Below, one piece after another: positions 1 to 10,880 of a DNA stretch of 64,000 nt (positions are counted from its first letter, which is position 1; each line of letters begins with the position of its first letter). The notes under the pieces are model-generated. The model saw nothing but the letters and a program-made list of their open reading frames with translations. It was not told the origin of the DNA and did not search any database. A program made the position numbers and the translations under genes. Origin of the DNA: Streptomyces sp. SID12501 (GTDB lineage Bacteria > Actinomycetota > Actinomycetes > Streptomycetales > Streptomycetaceae); contig NZ_JAAGLU010000006.1 of assembly GCF_010550245.1 (NCBI RefSeq), positions 186,001-250,000 on the forward strand. Reading direction: 5' to 3'.

Positions 1-225
1 ATGAACTTGACCTGGCGGGCGAGCTCTGACCCGGGCATGGATGATCTTGCAGAACTGGCGCGGATGTTGGGTGACATGCCGCGTCAGGAGCGGGAGCGTA
101 TGTTGAGGGCCGTCGACGGCCCCTCGCGCAAGGAGCGCCCGGAGATGCCGCAGCAATTCAGGCCGTTACCCACCTCGCGAGGCTCGTCGCGAGTTGCGGT
201 CCGTATCCGAATCGTCGGCTCCTGA
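1..225 (+). CDS. Short hypothetical protein at the window edge, possibly partial
   Basis: An open frame of 74 codons begins with an ATG on the first base, so it may be the 3' part of a longer gene. The first half is acidic and helical in character (DDLAELARMLGDMPRQERER), with repeated charged residues. The last 20 residues look like unselected translation. I recognise no family. It lies just before a stretch with no convincing gene and may be a fragment left by rearrangement beside the toxin island. Confidence 0.25.
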   Translation: MNLTWRASSDPGMDDLAELARMLGDMPRQERERMLRAVDGPSRKERPEMPQQFRPLPTSRGSSRVAVRIRIVGS

Positions 226-794
226 TCTACGAGCACGTGAGTTCAACGCGTAGCCCGGGTGGGGTGCGATGTGTTTCCGATGACGCGTCATGTTGAGTGC
301 GTCGCGATTCTGGCGCTGGCGGCCAAGGGCGCCTGAACTGCTGTTTTCTTTGTGCCTGCCGATTCCGGGCGGGTTGGGCCGACCTGTTTTCGTGGGTGCA
401 TGACGTCGATGACGTTGCGAGACCGGGATGGGTCACTGACCTGCGGCTTCGTGGGGCGGTGCGCGCGAGGACGGACGCGTTGCCATCACTTCGAGGGGCA
501 GGCTGCAACGGCCCTGACGCTGCTTCCAACGCGGCGTCAGGTTTGGCGGTCTGTACCTGTCTGGGATGGCCGAAGTCCCGGAGTCGGGTGCCGACTGCTC
601 CTGAGCTGCGGGCGCTGCCCGCCCGCGTCTCGGAGCTGGGGCGCGGTGGCCGTGTGGAGGGCCTACTTGCCCGATCTCGCTGCGGGACGGCGTGGACTCC
701 TTCCTGGCAGAGCGGGAGCGCGTGCCGTCCCGTCGAGCCCTCGGGAGGTCGGTGCGAGGGCGACAGGACTTTCGGGGTGTGGAACAGGCTTCGA

Positions 795-866
795 CCGCCA
801 CCGCCACCGCCACCGCCACCGCCACCGCCACCGCCACCGCCACCGCCACCGCCACCGCCACCGCCA
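795..866. repeat. Perfect hexanucleotide microsatellite (CCGCCA)12
   Basis: Twelve exact copies of CCGCCA occupy 72 bp with no interruption. The tract lies about 380 bp upstream of the giant RHS gene, outside any convincing gene. Because the unit is six bases, copy-number change would not shift a frame if the tract were translated. Confidence 0.95.
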
Positions 867-1123
867 AGGCGAAGACGCTGACTGCGATCGGCGAGGCGGA
901 CAGCGTCCATGAAAGCGGACTCGACACCGTGGGCCAAGGCGGCGCCTTCCGACGGGAGCGGATCCAGGTGGCGTCGACGTGATGCGTGGTGGGGCGTAGG
1001 AGGCCCCCAGGTTGCCCACCGCGTACACGACCCCAAGGCAACGGAACGGTCAACGGAAATAGGCAAGCCTGTGGGTTGTCCCGTGGCTTGGTAAAGGGAG
1101 CGCACAGGTCTTCACAAGGGATC

Positions 1124-1153
1124 TTGTGGCTTTCTTCACGCTGCGCTTACAAC
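1124..1153 (+). promoter_or_regulatory. Possible vegetative promoter for the RHS gene
   Basis: TTGTGG (1124-1129) and TACAAC (1148-1153) are separated by 18 bp and lie about 90 bp before the GTG start of the RHS gene. A short inverted repeat (CACAAG at 1113-1118, CTTGTG at 1123-1128) overlaps the -35 element. The match to consensus is moderate. Confidence 0.3.
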
Positions 1154-1246
1154 TTGTTTCCGCAGCCTGCGTGATCACGGGGATGACCTGACGCACCGGC
1201 TGGTCCTGTTCCGTAGCGGTGCGTTGGTAGGGGTCGGTGGGGTGGG

Positions 1247-4200
1247 GTGCGTCCGCTGTCGCGGTGGCGTGTGTGGCTGGCTGTGGTGCCGTTGCTGGTG
1301 GCTTTCTGGGCTCAGGAGGGTGGGGCGGCCTTCGCGGCGACGCGTCCGTCCGTTTCGCTGGGCGCCGGACTGGGGCAGGTGTGGAAGTGGCTGTCGGGTT
1401 CGGATGGTGCTGGGCCGCGGTCGAAGACCGGCTCGGCGCACGACGTGCGGGTGGCGAAGGCCGGCAAGGGACAACCCTCGGGGAAGGCGCCGGGCAAGGG
1501 CAAGGGGCAGTTGGCCGCTTGGAAGGCGCCGACTGATCAAGCCAAGCAGGAACGTTCCGGCAGCGCATCCGTGGGCTTCAACGCGAAGACGAGCAAGCGC
1601 GTGGCCGCGAAGTCCGGTGCGCAGTTCGACTACTTCCAGAACGCTGACGGGTCCTTCACCCGGAGGATGTCGCAGTCCAGGATCAACTACCGGGATTCCT
1701 CAGGCACTTGGAAGTCCATCGACTCCACCGTCACGAAGAGTGCCGACGGCCGTTGGCACGAGAAGGCGAATTCCCTCGGTGTGTCCTTTGCGTCTTCCAC
1801 GGCGACGGACGGCTCCGTACGGCAGTCCGCGCTGCGGGGGAGCGGTGCGGGTTCGGTCGTGCCCGCCGCCCTGACCTGGAAGACCGCCTCCGCTCTCCAG
1901 GTGGACGACGTTGACGACCCGACAGCCACTCCCAGCCCCACGGTCAGCTCCGGGACCTCCGCTCAGAATGACTTGGCGACTCTGACCATCTCCGATTCCG
2001 AGTCGGTGTCCTGGTCGCTGGCCGGGGCGAACGCCGTGACCGGCACAGCCGCCGGCTCAGGCGTCGAGTACGACGGCGTCCTGACCGACACGAACCTCGT
2101 TCTCGAGCCGACCGTGAACGGTGTGAAGGAGTCCCTGGTCCTGGCCTCGGCGAACGCGCCGACCGGCTGGGTCTTCCCGATGTCCCTGAAGGGCCTCACG
2201 CTGACCACGGCGTCCGACGGCACCGTGGAACTGGTCGATGCTGGCGGGACAGTCATGGCTTCCCTTCCGCAGCCCTTCGCCCGCGACTCCTTTGTCGACC
2301 CGGCAACCGGTGAGTCCCACGACAACTGGGCCATGACGTACAGCGTCACCGAGGTCGACGGCACCCCTGCGGTGAAGATGTCGCTGGACCCCTCCTGGCT
2401 CGCCGACCCGTCGATCCAGTTTCCGGTGACGGTGGACCCGACGATGACGGTGTCGACCGCCGGCCAGACCCTCACGACCTACGCGTACTACCCGAACACC
2501 GCCGACTACTCGTCCGACACGATCATGCGCGTCGGCACCCCGGACGGCGGCGCCCACATCGGCCAGGCGTTCATGAAGTTCCTCGGGCTGCCGGACACCG
2601 ACGGATACCACATCACCGACGCTGACCTGCACCTGTTCGACGTGTGGGCGTACACGTGCAATGCCTCCACGTCGTACAGCGTGTACCCGATCACGGAGCA
2701 GTGGTGGGTGACCGGCCAGAAGTCCTGGTCGGACCGGCCCGCGACGGCCGCGGCCATAGGTACCTGGGCGGGCACGGTGTCCGACACGGTGTGCGGCAAC
2801 ACCTCGGTGTCCACCGGCACAGGTCAGTGGCAGACCACTGACCTGGACACGGACTACTTCCAGGAGATCGCCCTGGGCCAGACCAGCAACTACGGCCTGT
2901 CCGTGTTCACTTCGCCGACCGTTTCCTCCCAGTGGAAGAAGTTCGACTCCTCCCAGGTCGACTCGCACGCCCCGTACGTCACGGTGACCTACGCCAAGAA
3001 CTCCGCCCCGGACATCGAACACACCTATCCCAAGGCCAACTTCACCTCGCCCTCCCTGCGCCCGCAGCTTCAGGTCAAGGCCGTCGACCCGGACTCCTGG
3101 CCCACCACGCCGCTGAAGTACGACTTCGCGGTGTACTCCTCGGCGGGCAAGCAGATCGACACCTCCGGCTGGCAGACGTCCGCCAAGTGGACAGTTCCGT
3201 CAGGCGACTTGGAGTGGTCGACGTCGTACTACTGGACGGTCGCGGCCTACGACGGCTGGTCGACGACCACGAGCAGCAGCCAGCCCCTGTCGACGCTGGT
3301 CGCGCAGCCGCTGATCGCCTCACGGCTGGCGCAGAACGGCGGACACGGCTACGACGAGGAGGCCGGCAACTACACCACCTCCACCACCGACGCCTCCGTC
3401 TCGACCGTCGGCCCCTCCTTGGACGTGACACGCTCCTACAACTCCCTGGACACCAGCACCGCGGGCGCCTTCGGCGCGGGCTGGTCGGCCCTGACCGACA
3501 TGCGGGCGGTGATGGACGACGACGGTTCGAAAAACGTGGTCGTCATCGACGACGGGGGACAGCAGCAGCGTTGGGGGTATTCGTCCTCCGGCTACACCTC
3601 GCCGACCGGCACCTACGGCACCTTCAAGGCGCTCACGTCCGGCTATTCGCTGACCGAGACCTCAGGCACGACGTACACGTTCGGCACCGCGGGTGGCACC
3701 AACATCTGGCTGCTGTCGCAGATCAAGACACACGCCGGGCTGACCGAGACACTCACCTACGACACCTCGCACCGGCTCTCCACCATCAAGAACGACGTCT
3801 CCAAACGCACCCTGAACTTCACCTGGACCAAGCCTTCCAGCGCCACCCATTACCACGTCCACACGGTCACCACCGATGCCGCCACAAGCGGCGACACCTC
3901 AACTGCGGCTTTGTGGACCTATGGCTACACGGGCGATCGGCTGACCTCCGTGTGCCCGCCCGCCACCGCCAGTGCGTCGACCGCGTCGACGTCCTGCTAC
4001 GCCTACACCTACATCGCGGGCTCCAACTACTCCTCGGCCGCGCTGGACGCCGGCCCCCGCGGCTACTGGCGCCTTGACGACGCATCCGGCAGCGCCACCG
4101 CCGCCTCCTCGGTTCTGGCCAACGAGCAGACGGATGCGGGCAGTTACAAGAACGCCACCCTGGCCAGCACCACTGGCCCGCTCACCGGCTCGACGGCAAC

Positions 4201-7200
4201 CGCCCTGACCCTCGCCGGCACGGGCTACGCGAAGGTCCCCGCCGGGCTGCTGCACGCCAGCACTACCCGCGCACTGTCCCTGTGGTTCAAGACGTCCAAG
4301 AAGGGCGTCCTGATCGGTGACCAGTCCAAGGCGGTCACCGGCACGACCGCCACCGGCAGTTGGACACCGGTCCTCTACGTGGGCTCGGACGGCAAGCTGC
4401 ACGGCCACTGGTGGAGTGTGAGCGGTTCGGGCAGCGCCGACTGCGGCTCCACCGGCACGGTCACCGACAGCACGTGGCACCACGCCGTCCTCAGCTCCGA
4501 CGGCAGCACACAGACCCTCTACCTGGACGGAACCAAGCAGGACACCTTCGCCGGCACCCCGGACGACCAGGACAACGCCTACACCTACGTCGGCGCCGGC
4601 TTCGCCGACTCCTGGCTCGACTCGCCCGGCGACGTCAGCTACTTCACCGGCTCCATCTCCGACGTCTCCTTCTACAGCCACCCGATCACCGCCTCCCAGG
4701 TCGACGACCTGTACGCCGACGGCACCACCAGCGCGGCCCTGCTCACCAAGGCGGCGAGCCCCGCCGGGCGCACCACCGCAGCCGTCTCTTACGACACCGA
4801 CGCCGACCGTCTGACGCAGGTCACCGACGAGAAGGGCGGCACCTGGAAGCTCGGCACGCCTGCAGTGGCCGGCTCCAGCGCGGTCTACCGGGGCACGGTG
4901 CTCGGCGCCGACCCGGCCGGTTACTGGCAGTTGGGCGACGACAACGACGACGGGACGGCCACGTACGCGGCCGACGAGGTCAACGGCGGCGACGGTACGT
5001 ACAACAACGTCACCCTCGGCGTCAGCGGGCCCTTCAGCGCCAAGGACAGCACCGCGAACACCGCCGCCTCCTTCGACGGCTCCAGCTCCTACGTCTCCGT
5101 ACCGGCCGACCTGCTGCACACCGACACCAAGCGCAGCATCGGCATGTGGTTCAAGACCTCGACCTCCGGCGTTCTGGTCGGCGACCAGTCCACGGCGATC
5201 GACGGGGCCACGGACGCCTCCGGAAGCTGGACCCCTGTCCTCTATGTCGGCTCGGACGGCAAGCTGCACGGTCACTGGTGGAGTGTGAGCGGTTCGGGCA
5301 GCGCCGACTTCGGCTCCACGAGCACAGTCACCGACAACGCCTGGCACTACGCGGTTCTGAGCTGCGACGTCAGCAGCCAGGCATTGTTCCTCGACGGCAC
5401 CAAGCAGGACACGTTCGCGGGCACACCGGCCGACCAGTCCAACACCCTCACCTACATCGGCGCGGGGTTCGCCAAGAGCTGGATCGACTCACCCGGCAGC
5501 GTCAGCTACTTCAAGGGCTCTATCTCCGACGTCGCCTTCTATGACCACAACCTGACCTCCGCCCAGGTCGCCCTGCAGTGGAACGCCTACAAGCAGTCCA
5601 CCGGCGCCATCGCCACCGAGTCCGTCGACGTCACCGATCCCGGCGGCAACACCCTGACCAGCACCTACGATCTCTCCAACGGCGGGCGGATCCTCACCGA
5701 GACCGACGGCACGGGCGCCACCACGTCGTACGGCTACGACACGGCGGGTTTCCTCTACACCACCACCGACGGCAACGGGAACGTGACCACCACCGGCCAC
5801 AACTCGCGCGGCGACGTCGTGTCCCGGACGACCTGTCAGGACCAGTCGGCCTCGAAGTGCTCGACGTCGTACTTCACGTACTACCTCAACGCCGACTCGG
5901 ACACCGATCCGCGCAACGACCAGCTCCTGACCTCCGCGGACGGCCGCTCGGCGAGCTCGTCGGACACGACGTACCGCACCGTCAACAGCTATGACAGCAA
6001 CGGCAACCAGCTCACCACGACGACCCCCGCGGTCACAGGCCACAGTGCGGGCCTGACGACGAAGAAGACGTACAGCGGCTCCGGCACAGCCGGTTACGTC
6101 TCCGGCACCACCGCTCCGTCCGGCCTGCTCACCTCGACGACGACACCGGGCGGCGCGGCGACGTCGTACCTCTACTACGCCAACGGCGACATCGCCCAGG
6201 AGACCTCACCGCTGGGCCTGGTCACCAGGTACACGTATGACGCGCTCGGGCGGGTCCTGACGAAGACCGAGATCTCCGACACCTACCCGGCCGGCCTGGT
6301 CACCCACTACACCTACGACCCGCTGGGCCGCGTCCTCACCGAGCTCGCCCCCGGCACGACGTACGCCGTCAACCAGGCCGTCGTCCACACGGCCCTGACG
6401 ACCAAGACCTACGACGCGGACGGCAACACCCTCACCAGCACTGTCTCCGACACCACCGGCGGCGATACAGCCCGCGCCATGAGCACCGTCTACAACGACT
6501 TCGGCGAACCGAAGACCATCACCGACGCCGAACAGCACACCACCACCTTCACCTACGACGCCTACGGCAACAAGCAGGGCGAGACCGACGCCGACGGTCA
6601 GACCTACGCCTTCACCAGCGACGCCAACGGCCACCCGCTGACCACCACCCTCACCAACTACACCGGATCTTCGGCCACTTCACAGACGGCCGCCGCCAAG
6701 CTGATGGAGAAGCGGAGCTACGACCCGGGTGGCCTCCTCCACACCATCACCGACGGCATCGGGGTCACCACGACGTACGCGTACTACGACAACGGGCTGA
6801 CAAAGCAGAACACTCGCACCGGCTCCTCGGGTACGGCCTACGTCGACGAGCAGGACTCCTACGACGACGCGGGCAACCTCACCGGGAAGACCACCGCGAA
6901 CGGCTCCCTCACCACGTCGTACACGCTCGATGCCGCCGACCGCACGACCGCCACCACGACCGACCCCGGCACGCTGGCGCAGACCACCGCGTACACCTTC
7001 GACGCGGACTCCCACGTCCTGACTTCGACCGGGACCGACGCGGCCGGTGACCCGGCACAGAAGTGGACATACACCTACGACGCTGCGGGCAACGCGTTGT
7101 CCGCGGCCCAGTACGTCTCCAGCTCCCTCACCCTCACCACCAAGGCGACCTACGACGACCGCGGCCTGAAGACCACCGCGACCGACGCCCAGAACAAGGT

Positions 7201-10200
7201 CTACTCGTTCGCCAACGACGAGGCCGGCCGGCCGACCTCCACGACGAGCCCGGCGATCACGACCACCACACCCGGCACCGGTGCGACCGAAACCCTGTAC
7301 CCGACCACGATCAACGGCTACGACACGTTCGGTGACCGCATCGCGGTCGAGGACGCCGACGGCCACATCACGGCCACCGCATACGACCGCGACGGCCGCA
7401 GGACTGGCACCACGCTCCCCGCGTACAACGGCACCTCCGCCACCACCGCCTGGACCTACAACGCGACAGGCGACGTGCTGACCGAGACCGACGCCAAGGG
7501 CGAAACCGACTACACCTACGACCAGTTGGGCGACCTGCTCCAGCAGACCAACCCGGCGATCAGCATCTCCGGCACCGCCACCCGCGGCACTCTCACCTAC
7601 TCCTACGACCTGGCCGGCAACCGCCTGACCGAGACCTCGCCCTATGGCGCCGTCACCCACCACACCTACGACGACCTGGGCCGCGACAGCAGCACCTGGG
7701 CGTACGTCTACACCTCCATGAGCGCACAGACGAAGCAGGAGACCGACATCGCGTACAACGGTGCGGGCCTGGTCGCCAGGACCACGTCCGTCACCGGAGT
7801 CACCGCCAACCGCACGTACGACGCGCTCGGCCGCACCCTCACCACGTCCGACACGACCGGCGACACCAGCGCCTACAGCTACGACCTGCGCGGCGACGTC
7901 ATCAAGACCGTCCTGCCGGACCAGAGCATCCAGACCGCGACCTACGACGCGGCCGGCCGCAAGACCGCGACCGCGAACACGACATCGGCCGGCACCGTGC
8001 TGTCCTCCACGTCCGCGACGTACACCGACAACGGCCACCTCAAGACGGTCACCGACGCCCGTCAGCACACGACGAGTTACGAGTACGACGACCTCGGCGA
8101 CCTGACGAAGCAGACGGAGCCGGTCACCGACAACGCCTCCATCGTCACCACGTACGGATACGACGCGGCCGGTCACCAGACCGCCTACACGGACGGCAAC
8201 GGCGACACCACCTACTACACGTACAACTCGCTCGGCCTGCCCGTCAGTAAGAAGGTCCCCGCGGTCACCGGCTACACGAGCGATGCCGACCGGACCACCA
8301 CCTACACCTACGACGAGCGCGGCCGACTCGTGACCCAGACCGACCCCGGCGGCGTCACGCTCACCAACACCTACGACGCCCTCGACGACCTGACCGCGCA
8401 GAGCGGCACCGGCGCCGACGCGACCACGGCCGACCGCCACTTCACCTACTCACTCAACGGTGACCTGGTGGCCTCAGCCGCCGGTGACACGTGGGAGTAC
8501 TACGACACCAACGCGCTCGGCGACGTCCTCACGACCTCCGGCCAGGCGGGCAGTTCGTCCTTCACCTACAACGCCGACGAGAGCGCGCTCACCCGCACCG
8601 ACGCGTCCGGCACCAGCAGCTACGTCTACGACACCGACGGCCGGCTGAGCACCGACACCGACGCGTCGACGGGCACGATCCTGAACTACCAGTACAACTC
8701 GCTGTCCCAGCCCAAGGCGGTGACGTACGGCACCTCGGGCAACGTCCGCAGCTACGGCTACGACTCCCTGCACCGCCTCACCTCCGACACCCTCACCACC
8801 GCCGCCGGCACCAAGGTCGCCTCGGTCGGCTATGACTGGGACACGAACGACAACCTCACCTCCAAGACCACCACCGGAGTCCAGAGCGCCTCCACGAACT
8901 CGTACGCCTACGACTACGCGAACCGCCTCACGTCCTGGACCTCGGGCTCCACGACCACCGGCTACACGTACGACGCCGACGGCAACCGCCTGACGTCCGG
9001 TTCGACGACGTCCACCTACAACGCCCGCGACCAGCTGACGTCCGACGGCACGCACACCTACAGCTACACGGCCCGCGGCACGATGTCCGCCAAGGACTCC
9101 ACGGCGTACACCTTCGACGCGTACGGCCAGCAGCTGACCGCCGGTTCGGCGGCGTACACGTACGACGCGCTGGGCCGGGCGATCACCGCCGGACCGACCA
9201 CCCTCGCCTACTCCGGCACCGACAACACAGTCGCCTCCGACGGCGCAAGCACCTACAGCCGTGGCCCGGGGGGCGCCCTCACCGGCGAGTCCTCGGCGAC
9301 CGGCGCCACCCTGACCTGGACCGACCTGCACACCGACGTCATCGGCCAGTTCACGGCGACCGGCACCACGCTCACCGCCTCCGCGAGCTACGACCCGTGG
9401 GGCACCACCACCGCCTCCACACTGACCGGCAGCGCCGGCTACCAGAGCGAGTACACCGACCCGACAACCGGCAACGTCAACATGCACGCCCGCTGGTACA
9501 GCCCGAGCACGGGCGGCTTCGACTCGGCGGACACGGTCGACAACTCGGCTGTCGGAGACAGCACCAACGCGAACGACTACGCCTATGCGAACGACGCGCC
9601 GCTCACCGGGACCGACCCGAGCGGGCACTGCATCGAGGACCTGTGCATCGGAGAGTTCTTCGCCGCCGCCGCAGCAGCCGACGCGCTCTACAACGTCTGC
9701 GTGGAGTACTGCTCCAGCCTCACCAACAGCCTCTCGAACGTGTTGGGCTCGCTGACCTACAGCTCGTCCGGTTCCTCCTCCCACAGCCATGCTTCCTCCT
9801 CGTCCGCAGCGGCCACCCAGAGCAGCGCGGCGAGCAGCAGCTACGGCATGTGCGCGGAGGTCTGGTCGATGTCCTGCGAGCAGCGCTACAGCCGCACCCG
9901 CTCCAGCAGCGGCAGCCGGTCATCCGATGGCGGACGAGGCAGTGGTGGCAACGGTGGCAACAATGGCAGTGGTTACTGCAGCTCCTGCGGCGGTGTAAAC
10001 GCCGCGGATGCCGCCGCAGCCGCCAGGGCTGCCGCAGCGGCAGCCGCTGCCGCGGAGGCCGCCCGCCGAGCCGCGATCCGCGCCCACGCCATCAAGATCA
10101 CGGCCTCGATCGGCAAGAGCACTCTCACAGTCCACTCGATCTCGTCCGCGGCCGAACCCCCGACCGTCGGAATCAACGTCGGCAACTCCGTCCGCAACGC

Positions 10201-10852
10201 CGCCTCCGCGATCGCGGCGGGACTCACGACGGCGGCTGTGTGCGTCGTGACCGGAGGCTGCGGTGGGGCGAAGAAGGGGAAGAGCGGCACGAACTGCTCG
10301 CTGGGTACCGGAATCGGCTACCAGCTCCCGATGCCGCTGGACGACGAGGGACGGGCCACCGGGATGTACGCGTGTGTCACCAAGAGCAGTGTGCGCGCAT
10401 CCGGTACCTCGCCGGTGACCACCTCTGCGCGTGACCGACTGTCCGGATACAACGAGGCCCAGGACTATGCGGAGTCAGCGGGGCTTCGGGCGAACAGGAC
10501 GATCAACGCCTGTCACCTCATCGCTGACACTCTCGGGGGCTCGGGAAGCGACCAGCGCAATTTGGCGACCTGCTGGAGGGGAGTGAACACGTTCGACCGG
10601 ACGCCGGGCAGCCTGGGTCGGAACAACATGGCTGTCATGGAACGTGAGGTGAAGGCTGCTGCCAACCAGGGCCAGAGCGTCTCATACACGGTGCTCCCGC
10701 AATATCGTTCCGCGAGCAACAAGGTGCCCTACCAATTCGTCCTGACGGCGCGGGGCTACTACCGCAATGGAACCGCCGGACTCCGCGACACAATGGCGGT
10801 GGACAACACCTACGGAACGACAGGGGTGAACCTCGGTGACGTCATCAAGTGA
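1247..10852 (+). CDS. Secreted RHS/YD-repeat polymorphic toxin (WapA-like) with LamG domains and C-terminal nuclease tip
   Basis: A 3201-residue protein with a GTG start. A signal-peptide-like N-terminus (basic residues, then a hydrophobic stretch to about residue 31) suggests export. Next come a DNRLRE-like region (about 405-585), an RHS-entry region (about 700-745), two LamG/jellyroll domains (about 935-1158 and 1215-1445), a long series of YD repeats (about 1458-2715) and the RHS core (about 2715-2795), which ends in the usual NDYAYAND...DPSGHC boundary. After a Ser/Ala/Gly-rich linker the last 185 residues form the toxin. The motif CHLIADTLGGSGSDQRNL near residue 3088 matches the DNA/RNA non-specific endonuclease family (Endonuclea_NS_2-like), usually GHLI..GGSG..NL. 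In this family the YD shell encloses the tip and releases it into neighbouring cells. The adjacent SUKH gene is the likely immunity gene. Export and nuclease activity are inferred from the family. Confidence 0.9.
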   Translation: MRPLSRWRVWLAVVPLLVAFWAQEGGAAFAATRPSVSLGAGLGQVWKWLSGSDGAGPRSKTGSAHDVRVAKAGKGQPSGKAPGKGKGQLAAWKAPTDQAKQERSGSASVGFNAKTSKRVAAKSGAQFDYFQNADGSFTRRMSQSRINYRDSSGTWKSIDSTVTKSADGRWHEKANSLGVSFASSTATDGSVRQSALRGSGAGSVVPAALTWKTASALQVDDVDDPTATPSPTVSSGTSAQNDLATLTISDSESVSWSLAGANAVTGTAAGSGVEYDGVLTDTNLVLEPTVNGVKESLVLASANAPTGWVFPMSLKGLTLTTASDGTVELVDAGGTVMASLPQPFARDSFVDPATGESHDNWAMTYSVTEVDGTPAVKMSLDPSWLADPSIQFPVTVDPTMTVSTAGQTLTTYAYYPNTADYSSDTIMRVGTPDGGAHIGQAFMKFLGLPDTDGYHITDADLHLFDVWAYTCNASTSYSVYPITEQWWVTGQKSWSDRPATAAAIGTWAGTVSDTVCGNTSVSTGTGQWQTTDLDTDYFQEIALGQTSNYGLSVFTSPTVSSQWKKFDSSQVDSHAPYVTVTYAKNSAPDIEHTYPKANFTSPSLRPQLQVKAVDPDSWPTTPLKYDFAVYSSAGKQIDTSGWQTSAKWTVPSGDLEWSTSYYWTVAAYDGWSTTTSSSQPLSTLVAQPLIASRLAQNGGHGYDEEAGNYTTSTTDASVSTVGPSLDVTRSYNSLDTSTAGAFGAGWSALTDMRAVMDDDGSKNVVVIDDGGQQQRWGYSSSGYTSPTGTYGTFKALTSGYSLTETSGTTYTFGTAGGTNIWLLSQIKTHAGLTETLTYDTSHRLSTIKNDVSKRTLNFTWTKPSSATHYHVHTVTTDAATSGDTSTAALWTYGYTGDRLTSVCPPATASASTASTSCYAYTYIAGSNYSSAALDAGPRGYWRLDDASGSATAASSVLANEQTDAGSYKNATLASTTGPLTGSTATALTLAGTGYAKVPAGLLHASTTRALSLWFKTSKKGVLIGDQSKAVTGTTATGSWTPVLYVGSDGKLHGHWWSVSGSGSADCGSTGTVTDSTWHHAVLSSDGSTQTLYLDGTKQDTFAGTPDDQDNAYTYVGAGFADSWLDSPGDVSYFTGSISDVSFYSHPITASQVDDLYADGTTSAALLTKAASPAGRTTAAVSYDTDADRLTQVTDEKGGTWKLGTPAVAGSSAVYRGTVLGADPAGYWQLGDDNDDGTATYAADEVNGGDGTYNNVTLGVSGPFSAKDSTANTAASFDGSSSYVSVPADLLHTDTKRSIGMWFKTSTSGVLVGDQSTAIDGATDASGSWTPVLYVGSDGKLHGHWWSVSGSGSADFGSTSTVTDNAWHYAVLSCDVSSQALFLDGTKQDTFAGTPADQSNTLTYIGAGFAKSWIDSPGSVSYFKGSISDVAFYDHNLTSAQVALQWNAYKQSTGAIATESVDVTDPGGNTLTSTYDLSNGGRILTETDGTGATTSYGYDTAGFLYTTTDGNGNVTTTGHNSRGDVVSRTTCQDQSASKCSTSYFTYYLNADSDTDPRNDQLLTSADGRSASSSDTTYRTVNSYDSNGNQLTTTTPAVTGHSAGLTTKKTYSGSGTAGYVSGTTAPSGLLTSTTTPGGAATSYLYYANGDIAQETSPLGLVTRYTYDALGRVLTKTEISDTYPAGLVTHYTYDPLGRVLTELAPGTTYAVNQAVVHTALTTKTYDADGNTLTSTVSDTTGGDTARAMSTVYNDFGEPKTITDAEQHTTTFTYDAYGNKQGETDADGQTYAFTSDANGHPLTTTLTNYTGSSATSQTAAAKLMEKRSYDPGGLLHTITDGIGVTTTYAYYDNGLTKQNTRTGSSGTAYVDEQDSYDDAGNLTGKTTANGSLTTSYTLDAADRTTATTTDPGTLAQTTAYTFDADSHVLTSTGTDAAGDPAQKWTYTYDAAGNALSAAQYVSSSLTLTTKATYDDRGLKTTATDAQNKVYSFANDEAGRPTSTTSPAITTTTPGTGATETLYPTTINGYDTFGDRIAVEDADGHITATAYDRDGRRTGTTLPAYNGTSATTAWTYNATGDVLTETDAKGETDYTYDQLGDLLQQTNPAISISGTATRGTLTYSYDLAGNRLTETSPYGAVTHHTYDDLGRDSSTWAYVYTSMSAQTKQETDIAYNGAGLVARTTSVTGVTANRTYDALGRTLTTSDTTGDTSAYSYDLRGDVIKTVLPDQSIQTATYDAAGRKTATANTTSAGTVLSSTSATYTDNGHLKTVTDARQHTTSYEYDDLGDLTKQTEPVTDNASIVTTYGYDAAGHQTAYTDGNGDTTYYTYNSLGLPVSKKVPAVTGYTSDADRTTTYTYDERGRLVTQTDPGGVTLTNTYDALDDLTAQSGTGADATTADRHFTYSLNGDLVASAAGDTWEYYDTNALGDVLTTSGQAGSSSFTYNADESALTRTDASGTSSYVYDTDGRLSTDTDASTGTILNYQYNSLSQPKAVTYGTSGNVRSYGYDSLHRLTSDTLTTAAGTKVASVGYDWDTNDNLTSKTTTGVQSASTNSYAYDYANRLTSWTSGSTTTGYTYDADGNRLTSGSTTSTYNARDQLTSDGTHTYSYTARGTMSAKDSTAYTFDAYGQQLTAGSAAYTYDALGRAITAGPTTLAYSGTDNTVASDGASTYSRGPGGALTGESSATGATLTWTDLHTDVIGQFTATGTTLTASASYDPWGTTTASTLTGSAGYQSEYTDPTTGNVNMHARWYSPSTGGFDSADTVDNSAVGDSTNANDYAYANDAPLTGTDPSGHCIEDLCIGEFFAAAAAADALYNVCVEYCSSLTNSLSNVLGSLTYSSSGSSSHSHASSSSAAATQSSAASSSYGMCAEVWSMSCEQRYSRTRSSSGSRSSDGGRGSGGNGGNNGSGYCSSCGGVNAADAAAAARAAAAAAAAAEAARRAAIRAHAIKITASIGKSTLTVHSISSAAEPPTVGINVGNSVRNAASAIAAGLTTAAVCVVTGGCGGAKKGKSGTNCSLGTGIGYQLPMPLDDEGRATGMYACVTKSSVRASGTSPVTTSARDRLSGYNEAQDYAESAGLRANRTINACHLIADTLGGSGSDQRNLATCWRGVNTFDRTPGSLGRNNMAVMEREVKAAANQGQSVSYTVLPQYRSASNKVPYQFVLTARGYYRNGTAGLRDTMAVDNTYGTTGVNLGDVIK

Positions 10853-10880
10853 AGATGGAAGGTGCACGGAAAGTGAATCG

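Larger units (their letters stand above)
226..1246. other. About 1 kb without a convincing gene
   Basis: No frame combines a plausible start, a ribosome binding site and a recognisable product. The longer open frames on both strands run through a hexanucleotide repeat and translate to poly-Pro, poly-Gly, Arg-His or Ala-Thr runs, which is what the repeat dictates. Towards the right end there is a possible promoter for the downstream toxin gene. The stretch could be decayed coding DNA or a long upstream region. Confidence 0.5.

Noticed and set aside
795..866. Repeat tract as a possible CRISPR array
   Set aside because: The units are 6 bp, contiguous and without spacers.
6680..8440. 586-codon reverse open frame inside the RHS gene
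   Set aside because: Low-complexity Val/Gly/Arg translation, an artefact of repetitive Asp-Thr-Tyr codons on the forward strand.
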